Below, in pieces: positions 54,910 through 63,958 of a DNA stretch of 64,000 bases. Under the pieces are notes generated by a model. That model was given only the letters and a program-made list of their open reading frames with translations, was not told where the DNA came from and made no database searches. Where the stretch lies: positions 2,986,676 to 3,050,675 of the forward strand of contig NZ_JAMQPR010000001.1 of NCBI RefSeq assembly GCF_026151345.1. Direction: 5' to 3'. The position numbers and the translations under genes were made by a program. This stretch comes from Leptospira paudalimensis (GTDB taxonomy: Bacteria > Spirochaetota > Leptospiria > Leptospirales > Leptospiraceae). Within the stretch, counting starts at the first letter, position 1, and each line of letters opens with the position of its first letter.

Positions 54910-56108
54910 TGAAAGTTCAAAGTTCATACGGAAATTGGAAACAATTAGTTAACATCCCAATAATACTTTTTCTTTTTGTGCAGTGTAGCCAGTTAGAAAT
55001 TGAAAAACCAAGTTTATTCCAATTTTTATTTTTATCTGCATCCCCTACTTCCGTAGGTGTTGTCACTTCCGATTTTGCCAGTGGTGGGAGGTTCAAAACT
55101 TTCGAACCAAATTCGTTTACCACGTTTCCAACTTCGATCCCCATTCATTCTGATGCAGTTGGCAGATACACAAATGACCGAGTTTTTATCGTCAATCGAT
55201 TGAATCGTGATTCGATCCAAGTATTAAATCCTCAATTCGGTTTTCTCACCGAACAAGAGTTTAGTGTTGGACAAGGGAAAAATCCTCAAGATATATCTGT
55301 TTGGAATGATAAATATTTTATCAGTTTGTACAATGCTGATGAACTTGTGATTTATAACCGCTCTTCAGGAATCAAAACTGGGAGTGTATCATTTACATCT
55401 CTTCGAGAAACCTTTTCTACATCCGGAATTCCAGATAGTTCCGTGGAAGCATCCTATATGATCCAAGACGGTTCAAGTTTGTTTGTTTTACTGCAAAGAC
55501 TTGATCGAAACGATGTCTCTGGTTACCTTCCTCCTAATTCCGATTCCTATTTAGTAGAAGTGGATATGGATTTAAATCAAATCAAAGCAGTGTATACACT
55601 TCCCTATCGTAATCCAAGTTCCAAAATCCAAAAAGTATTTTTATTCGGGGAACCACATTTAGTATTTTCATGTGTAGGGAGAGTTGGTTTCATTTCGCAA
55701 ATTGATGCAGGTATCATTGCCTTCCGATTGAGCACAAGACAGTTTCATCCCAATCGATTGTTTGCAGAAGAAACAGCTGGTGGTGATATCCTATCGTTTC
55801 AGATTAAAAATGAAGAGTATGGTTATGCGTCCGTACTTGATTCAGGATTTAACAAAACCATCCAAGTCTTTCGTCCACGCACTGGTGAAAAACTAGGAAC
55901 TCTATTACAAATCCCAGGCAATATTGGAATTAGTTTATCGGGTTTGTTACTCACAAACGAGGGCAAACTACTCGTGGGTTCCACGGATTTTTCAAGGCCA
56001 GGGATTTATGTGTATGACACGAACATTGGAAATGTTTTGTTAAACCCGATTCCTAGTTCCGTGGAGTTAACTCCTTTCGACATCTTCCAGTTGCAAAATC
56101 TTCCCTAA
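54909..56108 (+). CDS. Lipoprotein, probable beta-propeller
   Basis: 399 aa. The lipobox Cys26 follows a long N-terminal region (WKQLVNIPIILFLFVQC). The mature part contains repeated beta blades of the form NDRVFIVNRLNRDSIQVL and GKLLVGSTDFSRPGIYVYD, with xVYNxxSG-like turns, suggesting a six- or seven-blade YncE-like propeller. It overlaps the TonB-dependent receptor gene (TAATG), so it is probably an outer-membrane accessory of that receptor. No enzymatic motif. Confidence 0.7.
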   Translation: MKVQSSYGNWKQLVNIPIILFLFVQCSQLEIEKPSLFQFLFLSASPTSVGVVTSDFASGGRFKTFEPNSFTTFPTSIPIHSDAVGRYTNDRVFIVNRLNRDSIQVLNPQFGFLTEQEFSVGQGKNPQDISVWNDKYFISLYNADELVIYNRSSGIKTGSVSFTSLRETFSTSGIPDSSVEASYMIQDGSSLFVLLQRLDRNDVSGYLPPNSDSYLVEVDMDLNQIKAVYTLPYRNPSSKIQKVFLFGEPHLVFSCVGRVGFISQIDAGIIAFRLSTRQFHPNRLFAEETAGGDILSFQIKNEEYGYASVLDSGFNKTIQVFRPRTGEKLGTLLQIPGNIGISLSGLLLTNEGKLLVGSTDFSRPGIYVYDTNIGNVLLNPIPSSVELTPFDIFQLQNLP

Positions 56109-56143
56109 TTTTCAAAATGGAAAAAGACAGGGGAATCTAATTT

Positions 56144-57796
56144 ATGTTAACTCTTAAGAAACATTCACAAGGTGCATTGACCAAACAAGTTTTACTCATC
56201 GTACTCGATGGAGTGGGTTACACAGAAAAAGGATTTGAAAATGGGAATGCCGTTGCCAAGGCAAATATGCCAGTTTTAAAAGGACTTTGGAAAAACCACC
56301 CAACTGTATTACTAAAAGCTCACGGGACAGCCGTTGGTATGCCGAGCGACGAAGACATGGGAAACTCTGAAGTGGGTCACAATGTGCTTGGTTCAGGACG
56401 TATCTTTGACCAAGGGGCAAAACTTGTTTCTTTATCCATTGAGAATGGAAGTTTGTTCAACGGACCTGTTTGGAATAAAATTGTTTCCAATTGTTTGGAT
56501 CATCAATCCACATTTCACTTGATCGGACTTTTTTCTGATGGTAATGTTCATAGCCATATAGATCACTTAAAAGCACTCATCGACAATGCGATCAAACAAA
56601 ATATAAAGAAAATAAGATTACATATTTTATTAGATGGAAGAGACGTTCCCGAAAAATCCGCGTTAGACTACTTAATCCCATTTGAAACCTATTTGGATTC
56701 CCATAGAAAATCAGGCATTGACATATTCATTGCATCTGGTGGTGGTCGGATGGAGTTAACTATGGACAGGTATGATGCAGATTGGTCCATGATTGAAAGA
56801 GGATGGAAACACCATGTGGAAGGTGAAGGAAGGATATTCCCTTCTGCAAAAGAAGCTATCGAAACTTTCCGCACTGAAAATCCTTCTGTGATCGACCAAT
56901 ACCTGCCTGGATTTGTGATTGGTGATGGAAGTGGTAACCCTGTTGGAAAAATTTTAGATAACGACTCTGTTGTATTTTTTAATTTCAGAGGTGATAGAGC
57001 CATTGAAATTTCAAGGGCATTTACAGAAGAAAATTTACCACTTCTCAATCGTAAACGATTTCCAAAAGTAGAATTTGCAGGAATGATGCAATATGATGGT
57101 GATCTATTTATCCCCAAACAATACTTAGTTGCTCCACCAACTATTGACCGCACAATGGGTGAATACTTTGCCAATGAAGGGATAGCACAATACGCATTGT
57201 CCGAAACACAAAAATTTGGCCATGTGACTTTTTTTTGGAATGGGAACCGATCTGGTTACTTCAATCAAAACTTAGAAACATATGAAGAAGTCAAATCTGA
57301 TATCATTCCTTTTGACCAAAAACCTGAAATGAAAGCAAAAGAGATCACTGACAATTTGGTCCTTGCTCTCACTTCACACAAATTTCCATTCCTAAGAGTG
57401 AATTATGCGAATGGAGATATGGTGGGACATACTGGAAATATGGATGCAACAATCAAAGGATTGGAATACTTAGATGTTTGTTTGGATCGAATCAAAAAAA
57501 TTTGTGATGAAACAAATACGGTTTTGTGTATCACTGCTGACCATGGTAACGCTGACGAGATGTACCAATTAGACAAAAAAGGAAATGCTCAAACTGCAAA
57601 AGATGGTAAACCTGTTCCCAAAACAAGTCACACCCTCAATCCCGTACAGTTTGTACTGTATGATCCAAAAGGTAAAATCCAACTCGAATCAAATTCAAAG
57701 GAAGCAGGTCTTGCAAACGTAGCCGCTACCATGATGGATTTATTAGGTTATGAGGCTCCAGAAGGTTACCACCCAAGTCTAATTCATAGAAATTAA
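56144..57796 (+). CDS. gpmI: 2,3-bisphosphoglycerate-independent phosphoglycerate mutase
   Basis: 550 aa, full length. The alkaline-phosphatase superfamily core has Asp22 (VLDGVGY) and the catalytic Ser75 in MGNSEVGH, with later metal ligands in ADHGNADEM and SHTLNPV. It interconverts 3- and 2-phosphoglycerate in glycolysis with two Mn ions. An SD-like AGGGGAA lies upstream. It stands in its own transcript between the lipoprotein and the tandem serine-hydrolase gene. Confidence 0.96.
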   Translation: MLTLKKHSQGALTKQVLLIVLDGVGYTEKGFENGNAVAKANMPVLKGLWKNHPTVLLKAHGTAVGMPSDEDMGNSEVGHNVLGSGRIFDQGAKLVSLSIENGSLFNGPVWNKIVSNCLDHQSTFHLIGLFSDGNVHSHIDHLKALIDNAIKQNIKKIRLHILLDGRDVPEKSALDYLIPFETYLDSHRKSGIDIFIASGGGRMELTMDRYDADWSMIERGWKHHVEGEGRIFPSAKEAIETFRTENPSVIDQYLPGFVIGDGSGNPVGKILDNDSVVFFNFRGDRAIEISRAFTEENLPLLNRKRFPKVEFAGMMQYDGDLFIPKQYLVAPPTIDRTMGEYFANEGIAQYALSETQKFGHVTFFWNGNRSGYFNQNLETYEEVKSDIIPFDQKPEMKAKEITDNLVLALTSHKFPFLRVNYANGDMVGHTGNMDATIKGLEYLDVCLDRIKKICDETNTVLCITADHGNADEMYQLDKKGNAQTAKDGKPVPKTSHTLNPVQFVLYDPKGKIQLESNSKEAGLANVAATMMDLLGYEAPEGYHPSLIHRN

Positions 57797-57811
57797 TTTT
57801 TCCTAATTCCT

Positions 57812-59860
57812 ATGATGTTTCGAATCTTTACCTATCTTTTGTTCAGTGTATTTGTATGGAACTGTTCAGAAGATGGGATTGGATCTTTCTCCGAAGAAAC
57901 CAAAGAAAAAATCCGTAAAAAAATCAAACAGGAAGGGTTCCAGGGTGTTGTCCTTATCTCCCAGGATGATACAGTATTATTCCGAGAAACCATTTATTCT
58001 GGAAAACGAAGGAAACGTTCACAACTCTTCCAAAAACATGCTTTTCCGTTAGGTGAATCTTCCAAATTATTCACTACTTATTTAATCCATCGATTGGCAG
58101 AAGAAAAAAAAATAAACATTGCCGATCCCATTCAAAAACACCTTAAATGGTTTCCAAATCCTAAAATCACAATTGAACATTTGTTACGTCATACATCTGG
58201 CCTTCCAAAAATTATTGAGTTTATGCCTAATTTTGACTCTGAAAGATCAAACTTAAAACGAGATGATATCAAAAGGTCATTTTTAGAATCCAACTTCAAA
58301 CCAAACTTTGCACCTGGTGAATATTGGAAGTACAGTCGATTGGATTATTTATTTTTGGCTTATCTCATCGAGTTTGTAACCAATCAACCTTATGCAAGTG
58401 TTGTGAAAAAAGAAATTTTTGAACCTTTGGAAATGAAACATTCGCAAGTGGATCCAAACGACCTTCTCCTTGGCAACAGTGGTATCTTAAGTACACCAGA
58501 AGATTTAAAATTATTTTCAGAAGCAATTCGGAATAATAATGGAATTTCCAAAGAAGGAAAAGAATCTCTTATCAAAAGAACTGTTCTTACGGATGTTATA
58601 TCAGAAGATCCAATCGCATTCGGAGAAGGAGTTTATGTTGGAGACTATTTTTATTGGGCTTATGGGAAAAAAAACGGAGTTTCCAATTTCATTTACCATG
58701 ACTTAAAGAGTAGAATTTTTATCACTATCGTGAGTCCTTATGGAGTTAGTAAAGGTGATTTGTCTTCAATCAAGTCAACCTTAACTGAAATTATATTCAG
58801 TGCCAAAAAATTAAATCTCAGAAAAAAGACAAACTCTCCAAACGAATTGTACATTGAAGATTTTATGAAAGAAGAAAAAGTTCCATCTCTTGGTATTGCT
58901 GTTTATAAAAATTATAACTTACAATGGAAAAAGATGTATGGAACAAAAACACAACAGACACTTTTTCGAGCTGGATCATTGTCCAAAACTATGACAGCAA
59001 CTGCAACATTACGATTAGTTGAATCGGGGCAGTTAGATTTATATTCCAATTGGATTAACAAACTAAAACAGTACAAAGTGTCCGTTCCAAAGGGCAAAAA
59101 AAGAAGTATTGTGAATTTAGATTTACTCTTATCACATACAAGTGGGTTAACTGAAAAAGGGAATTGGGATGATCCAATTAACTCTGATAAAAAACACCTG
59201 AGAGATTTAAAGGATACCAATGTTTCAAAAGGGAACGGGCTCAAACTTTATTATAGACCTGGAACAAAATCTCGTTATTCGGGTGGTGGGTATAGTATTG
59301 TCCAAGAAATTTTAACAGAACGAACAGGAGAACCGTTTCCCACTTTGATGGAGGATTATGTATTCAATCCATTACATATGAAACGAAGTACGTTTCGTCA
59401 AAATCTAACAGAAAAAGATGATAGATGTGATGGTTATGATGAACTTGGAAAGATTTTACCTGAAAAAAAATTCGTAACTCCTGAACTTTCCTCTGGTGGT
59501 TTATGGACAACTCCAGAAGACATTGGAACTGTTTTTAATGAAGTGGCAAAAGCCAAACAAGGCCGTTCTGATTTTTTAAGCAAAGAATCAGCTGAATACC
59601 TACTTTCACCCAAAATGAGTGCTGCCAGTTTAACTGTACATGCACTAGTCGCCCATGGATTTTTTCTGAACCGGACCGGCAAAACAGAGTATTTTTTCCA
59701 TGGAGGCCATACAAAGGGACATAAGTCTTTAGCCATTTTTAACGCTGAAAAGGGGTATGGAATGGTCATCATGACCAATTCAGAGAATGGATCCAAACTG
59801 ATCTGGCGGATTTTAAGGACCATTTCTGTGGATGAAAAATGGGATAAGTTTGTGAATTAA
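57812..59860 (+). CDS. Lipoprotein with two tandem beta-lactamase-fold domains, the first catalytically degenerate
   Basis: 682 aa. The lipobox is VWNC with Cys18. Two class C-like domains occur in series (about 35-330 and 350-680). In the second, GSLSK holds Ser389 and Lys392, the Tyr motif reads RYSGGGY and the KTG equivalent HGG (FFHGGHTKG), so it can be active. In the first the same place reads GESSK, with Glu82 for the nucleophilic Ser and YSR for YxN, so it is probably inactive, a regulatory or binding domain. The protein is likely a periplasmic/outer-membrane peptidase or esterase. An ordinary antibiotic lactamase is unlikely. Confidence 0.85.
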   Translation: MMFRIFTYLLFSVFVWNCSEDGIGSFSEETKEKIRKKIKQEGFQGVVLISQDDTVLFRETIYSGKRRKRSQLFQKHAFPLGESSKLFTTYLIHRLAEEKKINIADPIQKHLKWFPNPKITIEHLLRHTSGLPKIIEFMPNFDSERSNLKRDDIKRSFLESNFKPNFAPGEYWKYSRLDYLFLAYLIEFVTNQPYASVVKKEIFEPLEMKHSQVDPNDLLLGNSGILSTPEDLKLFSEAIRNNNGISKEGKESLIKRTVLTDVISEDPIAFGEGVYVGDYFYWAYGKKNGVSNFIYHDLKSRIFITIVSPYGVSKGDLSSIKSTLTEIIFSAKKLNLRKKTNSPNELYIEDFMKEEKVPSLGIAVYKNYNLQWKKMYGTKTQQTLFRAGSLSKTMTATATLRLVESGQLDLYSNWINKLKQYKVSVPKGKKRSIVNLDLLLSHTSGLTEKGNWDDPINSDKKHLRDLKDTNVSKGNGLKLYYRPGTKSRYSGGGYSIVQEILTERTGEPFPTLMEDYVFNPLHMKRSTFRQNLTEKDDRCDGYDELGKILPEKKFVTPELSSGGLWTTPEDIGTVFNEVAKAKQGRSDFLSKESAEYLLSPKMSAASLTVHALVAHGFFLNRTGKTEYFFHGGHTKGHKSLAIFNAEKGYGMVIMTNSENGSKLIWRILRTISVDEKWDKFVN

Positions 59861-59864
59861 ACTA

Positions 59865-59892
59865 TTGACCAAATTATTAAATTGGCTATTCT
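59865..59892 (+). promoter_or_regulatory. Possible sigma-70 promoter of the STAS gene
   Basis: TTGACC (59865-59870), 16-bp spacer and TATTCT (59887-59892). The predicted start near 59899 gives only about 6 nt before the ATG at 59905, so the mRNA would be leaderless or nearly so; no SD is visible. Confidence 0.45.
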
Positions 59893-59904
59893 CTAAGCGA
59901 TTCG

Positions 59905-60243
59905 ATGGAATATACAGAATCTAAATCTAACGGAATTGTAGTCCTTAAATTGTTTGGCAACTTAGATATGTTAAATGCCGGCATTCTCAAAGAAAGGATC
60001 AAAGAATCTGCGTCCCAATCCGAACATCGATTTATCTTTGATTTGGAAGGAGTCAGTTTTATCGATTCCTCTGGGTTTGGACTTATCATGTCTCTCAATG
60101 ACAAACTCACCGAATTAGGAGGAGGTTTGAGAATCGTAAACGTTTCAAAAACCATCCGTCAAATTTTTAGAATCTCAAAAATTTCATCTGTCATCCAAAT
60201 CTTCGAATCCACAGAAGAAGCAATCGAGTCCTTTCACCCTTAA
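59905..60243 (+). CDS. STAS-domain anti-sigma factor antagonist
   Basis: 112 aa, one STAS domain. The phosphoacceptor Ser is in FIDSSGFGLI. The unphosphorylated form would sequester an anti-sigma kinase. It is convergent with the SpoIIE-TPR phosphatase gene (37 bp between stops), which is a natural candidate for dephosphorylating it, though the convergent layout does not prove pairing. No RsbW/SpoIIAB kinase gene is present in the window. Confidence 0.9.
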   Translation: MEYTESKSNGIVVLKLFGNLDMLNAGILKERIKESASQSEHRFIFDLEGVSFIDSSGFGLIMSLNDKLTELGGGLRIVNVSKTIRQIFRISKISSVIQIFESTEEAIESFHP

Positions 60244-60261
60244 TTTTTCTCAAATATTTAA

Positions 60262-60287
60262 CACTTAATAAACATTAACTTTAAGTG
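60262..60287. terminator. AT-rich inverted repeat at convergent stops
   Basis: cacttaa / ttaagtg (7 bp, 12-nt loop) spans the stop of the minus phosphatase gene and follows the plus STAS gene by about 20 bp. It has no U run, so termination is only a possibility. Confidence 0.3.
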
Positions 60288-62677
60288 ACAGACGTTGTTA
60301 CCATTTTTTTCCAAAAGTTTTTGAGTTTTAATACTTTTGGATTTTCTGGTGCCATTTCCTGTAACGCCAGTAAAACTTCTTTGGATCGTTCGATGTCTCT
60401 TCTATGCATCAATATCTCTGCTAATAGTAGTAAGTTGTTAAAATTCTTTGGATCACGATACCTAAGTCTCTCTGCATAGTCTGTCGCAAGAACAAAATCT
60501 CTTTTTTGTTTATGGGCATAAGCGATGTAAAATAAAAAGTCTGTATCACCTGGATTTAACTGTAGATATCGGTTTGCGAGAACAATTGCTTTTTCGTAAT
60601 CCTTAGATTTCATATAGAGTTTGGATAATTCTCTCAAACAATACAAATCATTTGGTTCAGATTCCAAGGCAAGTTCCAAAGCAAAAATAGCATTATTCCA
60701 TTCACCATCTCTGTAGGACTGTATTCCTTCACCTAACATTTTATAGTATGTATTGTTTTTTGCAGATTCTTTTGCAGCATATGCAACTTCCTCTAAAAAT
60801 GAAATCCTCATCAGACTCAAATCATCAGTTAGTTCACCGAATAACATCATCACACGGCAGATCTCTGCTAAATCTCCAGCACCTTCTGTGACATGGCGAA
60901 GAAAAACTGTTTCATCATCGTTGATCATTCGGTTTCCACCAGAATGCCCAACAAACAAATCATCCCGGCCATCAGACCCCAAAATCAATACATCACCTGG
61001 ACGTAACGGATAAATTTGAATGACAACTTCATCACCACTCATTTCCGTAAAACCAATCTTACGCAATGAATGTTCGTTTTCCAAAAAACTTGCCACACCG
61101 TCTCTGTATAAAACAATCCAAGGGTGTTCTGCATTAATGTAATACAAAGTACCAGTTTCTTCGTCCACCAAACCTAAAATAGCGGAAAGTAACATATGAC
61201 CATCAAAACTAATAAATACATTATGTACTTCTTGGAAACATTCCTTTAACCAACGTTCGGGGTGCCTGTCCTGCATGTACCTTAGTTTCTGTGTACGAGT
61301 GATAATTGATTTAAATACAGTTCCCATAACCAATGCACCGCCAGCACCTTGTATGGATTTTCCCATTGCATCTGCATTTAAGAATACAGTGTATTTTTTC
61401 CCCATGAGATAAATTGAATCAGAAACAGATAAATCACCACCAATCTCAGATTGTTTATTTCGAAACTGAAACTGTTTCATTTGCCTTTCGAAAATTTGAA
61501 TCGAAACGGTCTCTGATTTTGCAAAAGATCCTTTGAGTGGTTTGATGAGTAGTGACGTTAAAAAATAATCACCATCTTGTTTTTCTTGCATCTTTTGCAT
61601 TTCAGATAAAGTATCATTCAGTTCTCTCGTGCGCTGGTTTACCATCTCTTCTAAATGATTTTGGTGTTCGGCTAACTCCTCTTTCATTTCAACAAAAACA
61701 CGCCCCATTTGTCCTATTTCATCACTTCTATGGGTTGGTAAAGTTTCAGGTTTCCATTGGTCCAAATCTACCATAGCTGATGTAAGTAGTTTGATTGCTT
61801 CCACCATATCCCGAGAAAATAAAAAGGAGATCAGAAAGATAACGCCACATAACACTATAGATGCGACTACAAAAAAAGACCAAATTTTCCACGTTTTCGA
61901 TTCTACTTCATTCTCATCAATCATCACATGAAATACAAGTTGTTTGATCGTTTGAGAACTTCCAACGTATGGAATTTTTACTAAATAATAAGGTTTATTT
62001 TGGAAATGAAATCTTTGTTCTTCTAAAAGTAAGTCTGGATTTTCATTCATCACCATTCGGATCATATCCGATCCTACAGTTTTCACCTTTCCTTCCTGAA
62101 AAATTGCCAGATGGATCCGATTGTCTTTTGAAATTGTTTTTGTAAAGTTATCATCAACGACTTGTCCAATGAGAATTGTGCCTCGACCAAAAAGAGGTGC
62201 TGCCAAACGAAATCCAAGTCCACTATGCCCATCTTCTAAGGCTGCAGTCGCTTGGCCATTCAGAGCATTTTGAATGATTGGTTGGTTTTTTTTATCATCC
62301 CCAAAATCTTTTGGCCTATGAACACGAAAGACTACTTTTCCTTGGTTATCACCTAGTTCAAAAATGGAAAGACCATAACGTTTTAAGATTTGTTGCAAAT
62401 AAGGAAGTTCTCTTTGTAAAACTTGACGATCACTAAGTCCTCGTTCCAAAATCTCCCTTGTTCTTGCATTAAAGGTAATTTCTTCTAATAATAACCTGAG
62501 TTTTTCTTCTTTGAACTCTAACTCTCGCTGAAAGTTCCGTGATAAGTCTTCTGCTCTTTGTGTTTGCGGGATATTTTTGACAGATTGTAAAAGGTAGGCG
62601 AAACTAGTTGTGAGAGCAATTACAAGAAGAATTTGACTCACACTCAATATTAATAAGAATTTGTAACGTATGCTCAT
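60281..62677 (-). CDS. Membrane SpoIIE-type phosphatase with sensor, HAMP and TPR domains
   Basis: 798 aa. Layout: TM1 (about 9-31), extracytoplasmic sensor (about 32-270, probably dCache-like), TM2 (about 271-292), HAMP (about 293-345), short coiled coil, SpoIIE phosphatase domain (about 380-620) and TPRs (about 640-790, such as WNNAIFALELALESEPNDLY, YEKAIVLANRYLQLNPGDTD). Metal ligands include FLNADAMGKSIQ, VLILGSDGRDDLF and LTDDLSLM. It would respond to an external signal by dephosphorylating a STAS protein. The start ATG is at 62677. It is divergent from pgsB (84 bp). Confidence 0.88.
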   Translation of the reverse strand: MSIRYKFLLILSVSQILLVIALTTSFAYLLQSVKNIPQTQRAEDLSRNFQRELEFKEEKLRLLLEEITFNARTREILERGLSDRQVLQRELPYLQQILKRYGLSIFELGDNQGKVVFRVHRPKDFGDDKKNQPIIQNALNGQATAALEDGHSGLGFRLAAPLFGRGTILIGQVVDDNFTKTISKDNRIHLAIFQEGKVKTVGSDMIRMVMNENPDLLLEEQRFHFQNKPYYLVKIPYVGSSQTIKQLVFHVMIDENEVESKTWKIWSFFVVASIVLCGVIFLISFLFSRDMVEAIKLLTSAMVDLDQWKPETLPTHRSDEIGQMGRVFVEMKEELAEHQNHLEEMVNQRTRELNDTLSEMQKMQEKQDGDYFLTSLLIKPLKGSFAKSETVSIQIFERQMKQFQFRNKQSEIGGDLSVSDSIYLMGKKYTVFLNADAMGKSIQGAGGALVMGTVFKSIITRTQKLRYMQDRHPERWLKECFQEVHNVFISFDGHMLLSAILGLVDEETGTLYYINAEHPWIVLYRDGVASFLENEHSLRKIGFTEMSGDEVVIQIYPLRPGDVLILGSDGRDDLFVGHSGGNRMINDDETVFLRHVTEGAGDLAEICRVMMLFGELTDDLSLMRISFLEEVAYAAKESAKNNTYYKMLGEGIQSYRDGEWNNAIFALELALESEPNDLYCLRELSKLYMKSKDYEKAIVLANRYLQLNPGDTDFLFYIAYAHKQKRDFVLATDYAERLRYRDPKNFNNLLLLAEILMHRRDIERSKEVLLALQEMAPENPKVLKLKNFWKKMVTTSVT

Positions 62678-62722
62678 AGAAAACTACGTGCATCTTCGCA
62701 AATTTACGTTACAATCAAATGA

Positions 62723-62743
62723 CATTCCTTTGAAGGAAATGTA
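62723..62743. repeat. Imperfect inverted repeat in the divergent phosphatase/pgsB region
   Basis: acattcctt / aaggaaatgt arms (nine pairs with one bulged A) meet at a short loop. Its place between two divergent start codons fits an operator, but no known regulator site is recognised. Confidence 0.3.
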
Positions 62744-62761
62744 TCATCTGGAATTTTTAAT

Positions 62762-63958
62762 ATGAAACCAAATGCCACCTTATTTTTTCTCATCATTTTG
62801 GTTTTAGTAATTTATTATACAATTGAGGTGATTTTACATAATCTAACTTTAAAAAAATTCAAACATAGAATCCATGTCAATGGTACAAGAGGGAAGTCGA
62901 GCGTAACAAGACTTATACGAGCTGGTCTCTCCGTATCTGGACATTCAGTATTTGCAAAAACGACAGGAACACTTGCTCGTATGATATTCCCGGATGGTTC
63001 CGAAAAATCCATTTCAAGATTTGGAAAACCATCCATATTGGAACAAATCAAAATTCTCAAAAAAGCAAAAGCATCTGGGGCAGATATAGTTGTTTTGGAG
63101 TGTATGGCTTTGGAACCACGATACCAGTGGGCAAGTGAAGGTCAAATTTTACATTCTGACATTGGAGTGATCACAAACATTCGAGAAGATCACTTGGAAA
63201 TTATGGGACCAAAATTAATTGATGTCGCAAAAACATTGTTATCTGCAAGCCCAATCAATGGAACACTTGTTGTCGGTCCAAACGATTTTGAAAAAGAAGT
63301 CCTAGATGTTTGTTTGGACCGAAATACAAAAGCAATCATTCTATCGAAAGAAGAGATTGAATCTGTTACTGATGAAGAAATTCTAAAGTTTCCATATTGG
63401 GAACACAAAGAGAATGTATATCTTGCACTTAAAGTTTGTGAATTATTGGGAGTGGAACGTAATGATGCCTTAAATGCAATGTGGAAAGTAAATCCAGATC
63501 CAGGTGCACTTTCCGTATTACCAATTCACTTTTTTGGGAAAGAGTTTATCTATGCAAATGCAATGGCGGCCAATGATCCTAGTAGCACAAAACTCATCTG
63601 GAATTCTATTTTACAGAGATATCCTGATATTAAAAAACGATTCATATTATTCCATACAAGAGAAGATCGCCCAGAACGAACCATACAACTCACAAAAGAG
63701 TTTGCTAATTGGGAAGGTTATGATGCCATCATTTTAATTGGTTCATCTACTACACTTGCGTTTCAATGTTTAAAATCATATTCGAATACGGATGTTCCTA
63801 TTTATGTATGGGAACACTTAAGTTTAGATGGAATATTTGAATCTTTACTTTCAATACTTCCAAAACAATCATTGGTATTTGGAATGGGGAATATAGTGGG
63901 ACTTGGTATGGATTTGTCTTTATATTTTAAGAATAGGTCAGAACAAACATATGAATGA
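62762..63958 (+). CDS. pgsB: Poly-gamma-glutamate synthase subunit PgsB/CapB
   Basis: 398 aa. An N-terminal membrane anchor (LFFLIILVLVIYYTIEVIL) precedes a Mur-ligase-like amide ligase with P-loop NGTRGKSSVTR (Gly41-Ser46) and the PgsB-typical ARMIFPDGSE, VLECMALEPRYQ and TNIREDHLEIMG blocks. In Bacillus PgsB activates and polymerises D- or L-glutamate together with membrane PgsC and PgsA. Here the next gene starts 8 bp before its stop and looks PgsC-like. Folyl or Mur ligases share the fold, but VLECMALEP fits PgsB/CapB. Confidence 0.9.
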   Translation: MKPNATLFFLIILVLVIYYTIEVILHNLTLKKFKHRIHVNGTRGKSSVTRLIRAGLSVSGHSVFAKTTGTLARMIFPDGSEKSISRFGKPSILEQIKILKKAKASGADIVVLECMALEPRYQWASEGQILHSDIGVITNIREDHLEIMGPKLIDVAKTLLSASPINGTLVVGPNDFEKEVLDVCLDRNTKAIILSKEEIESVTDEEILKFPYWEHKENVYLALKVCELLGVERNDALNAMWKVNPDPGALSVLPIHFFGKEFIYANAMAANDPSSTKLIWNSILQRYPDIKKRFILFHTREDRPERTIQLTKEFANWEGYDAIILIGSSTTLAFQCLKSYSNTDVPIYVWEHLSLDGIFESLLSILPKQSLVFGMGNIVGLGMDLSLYFKNRSEQTYE

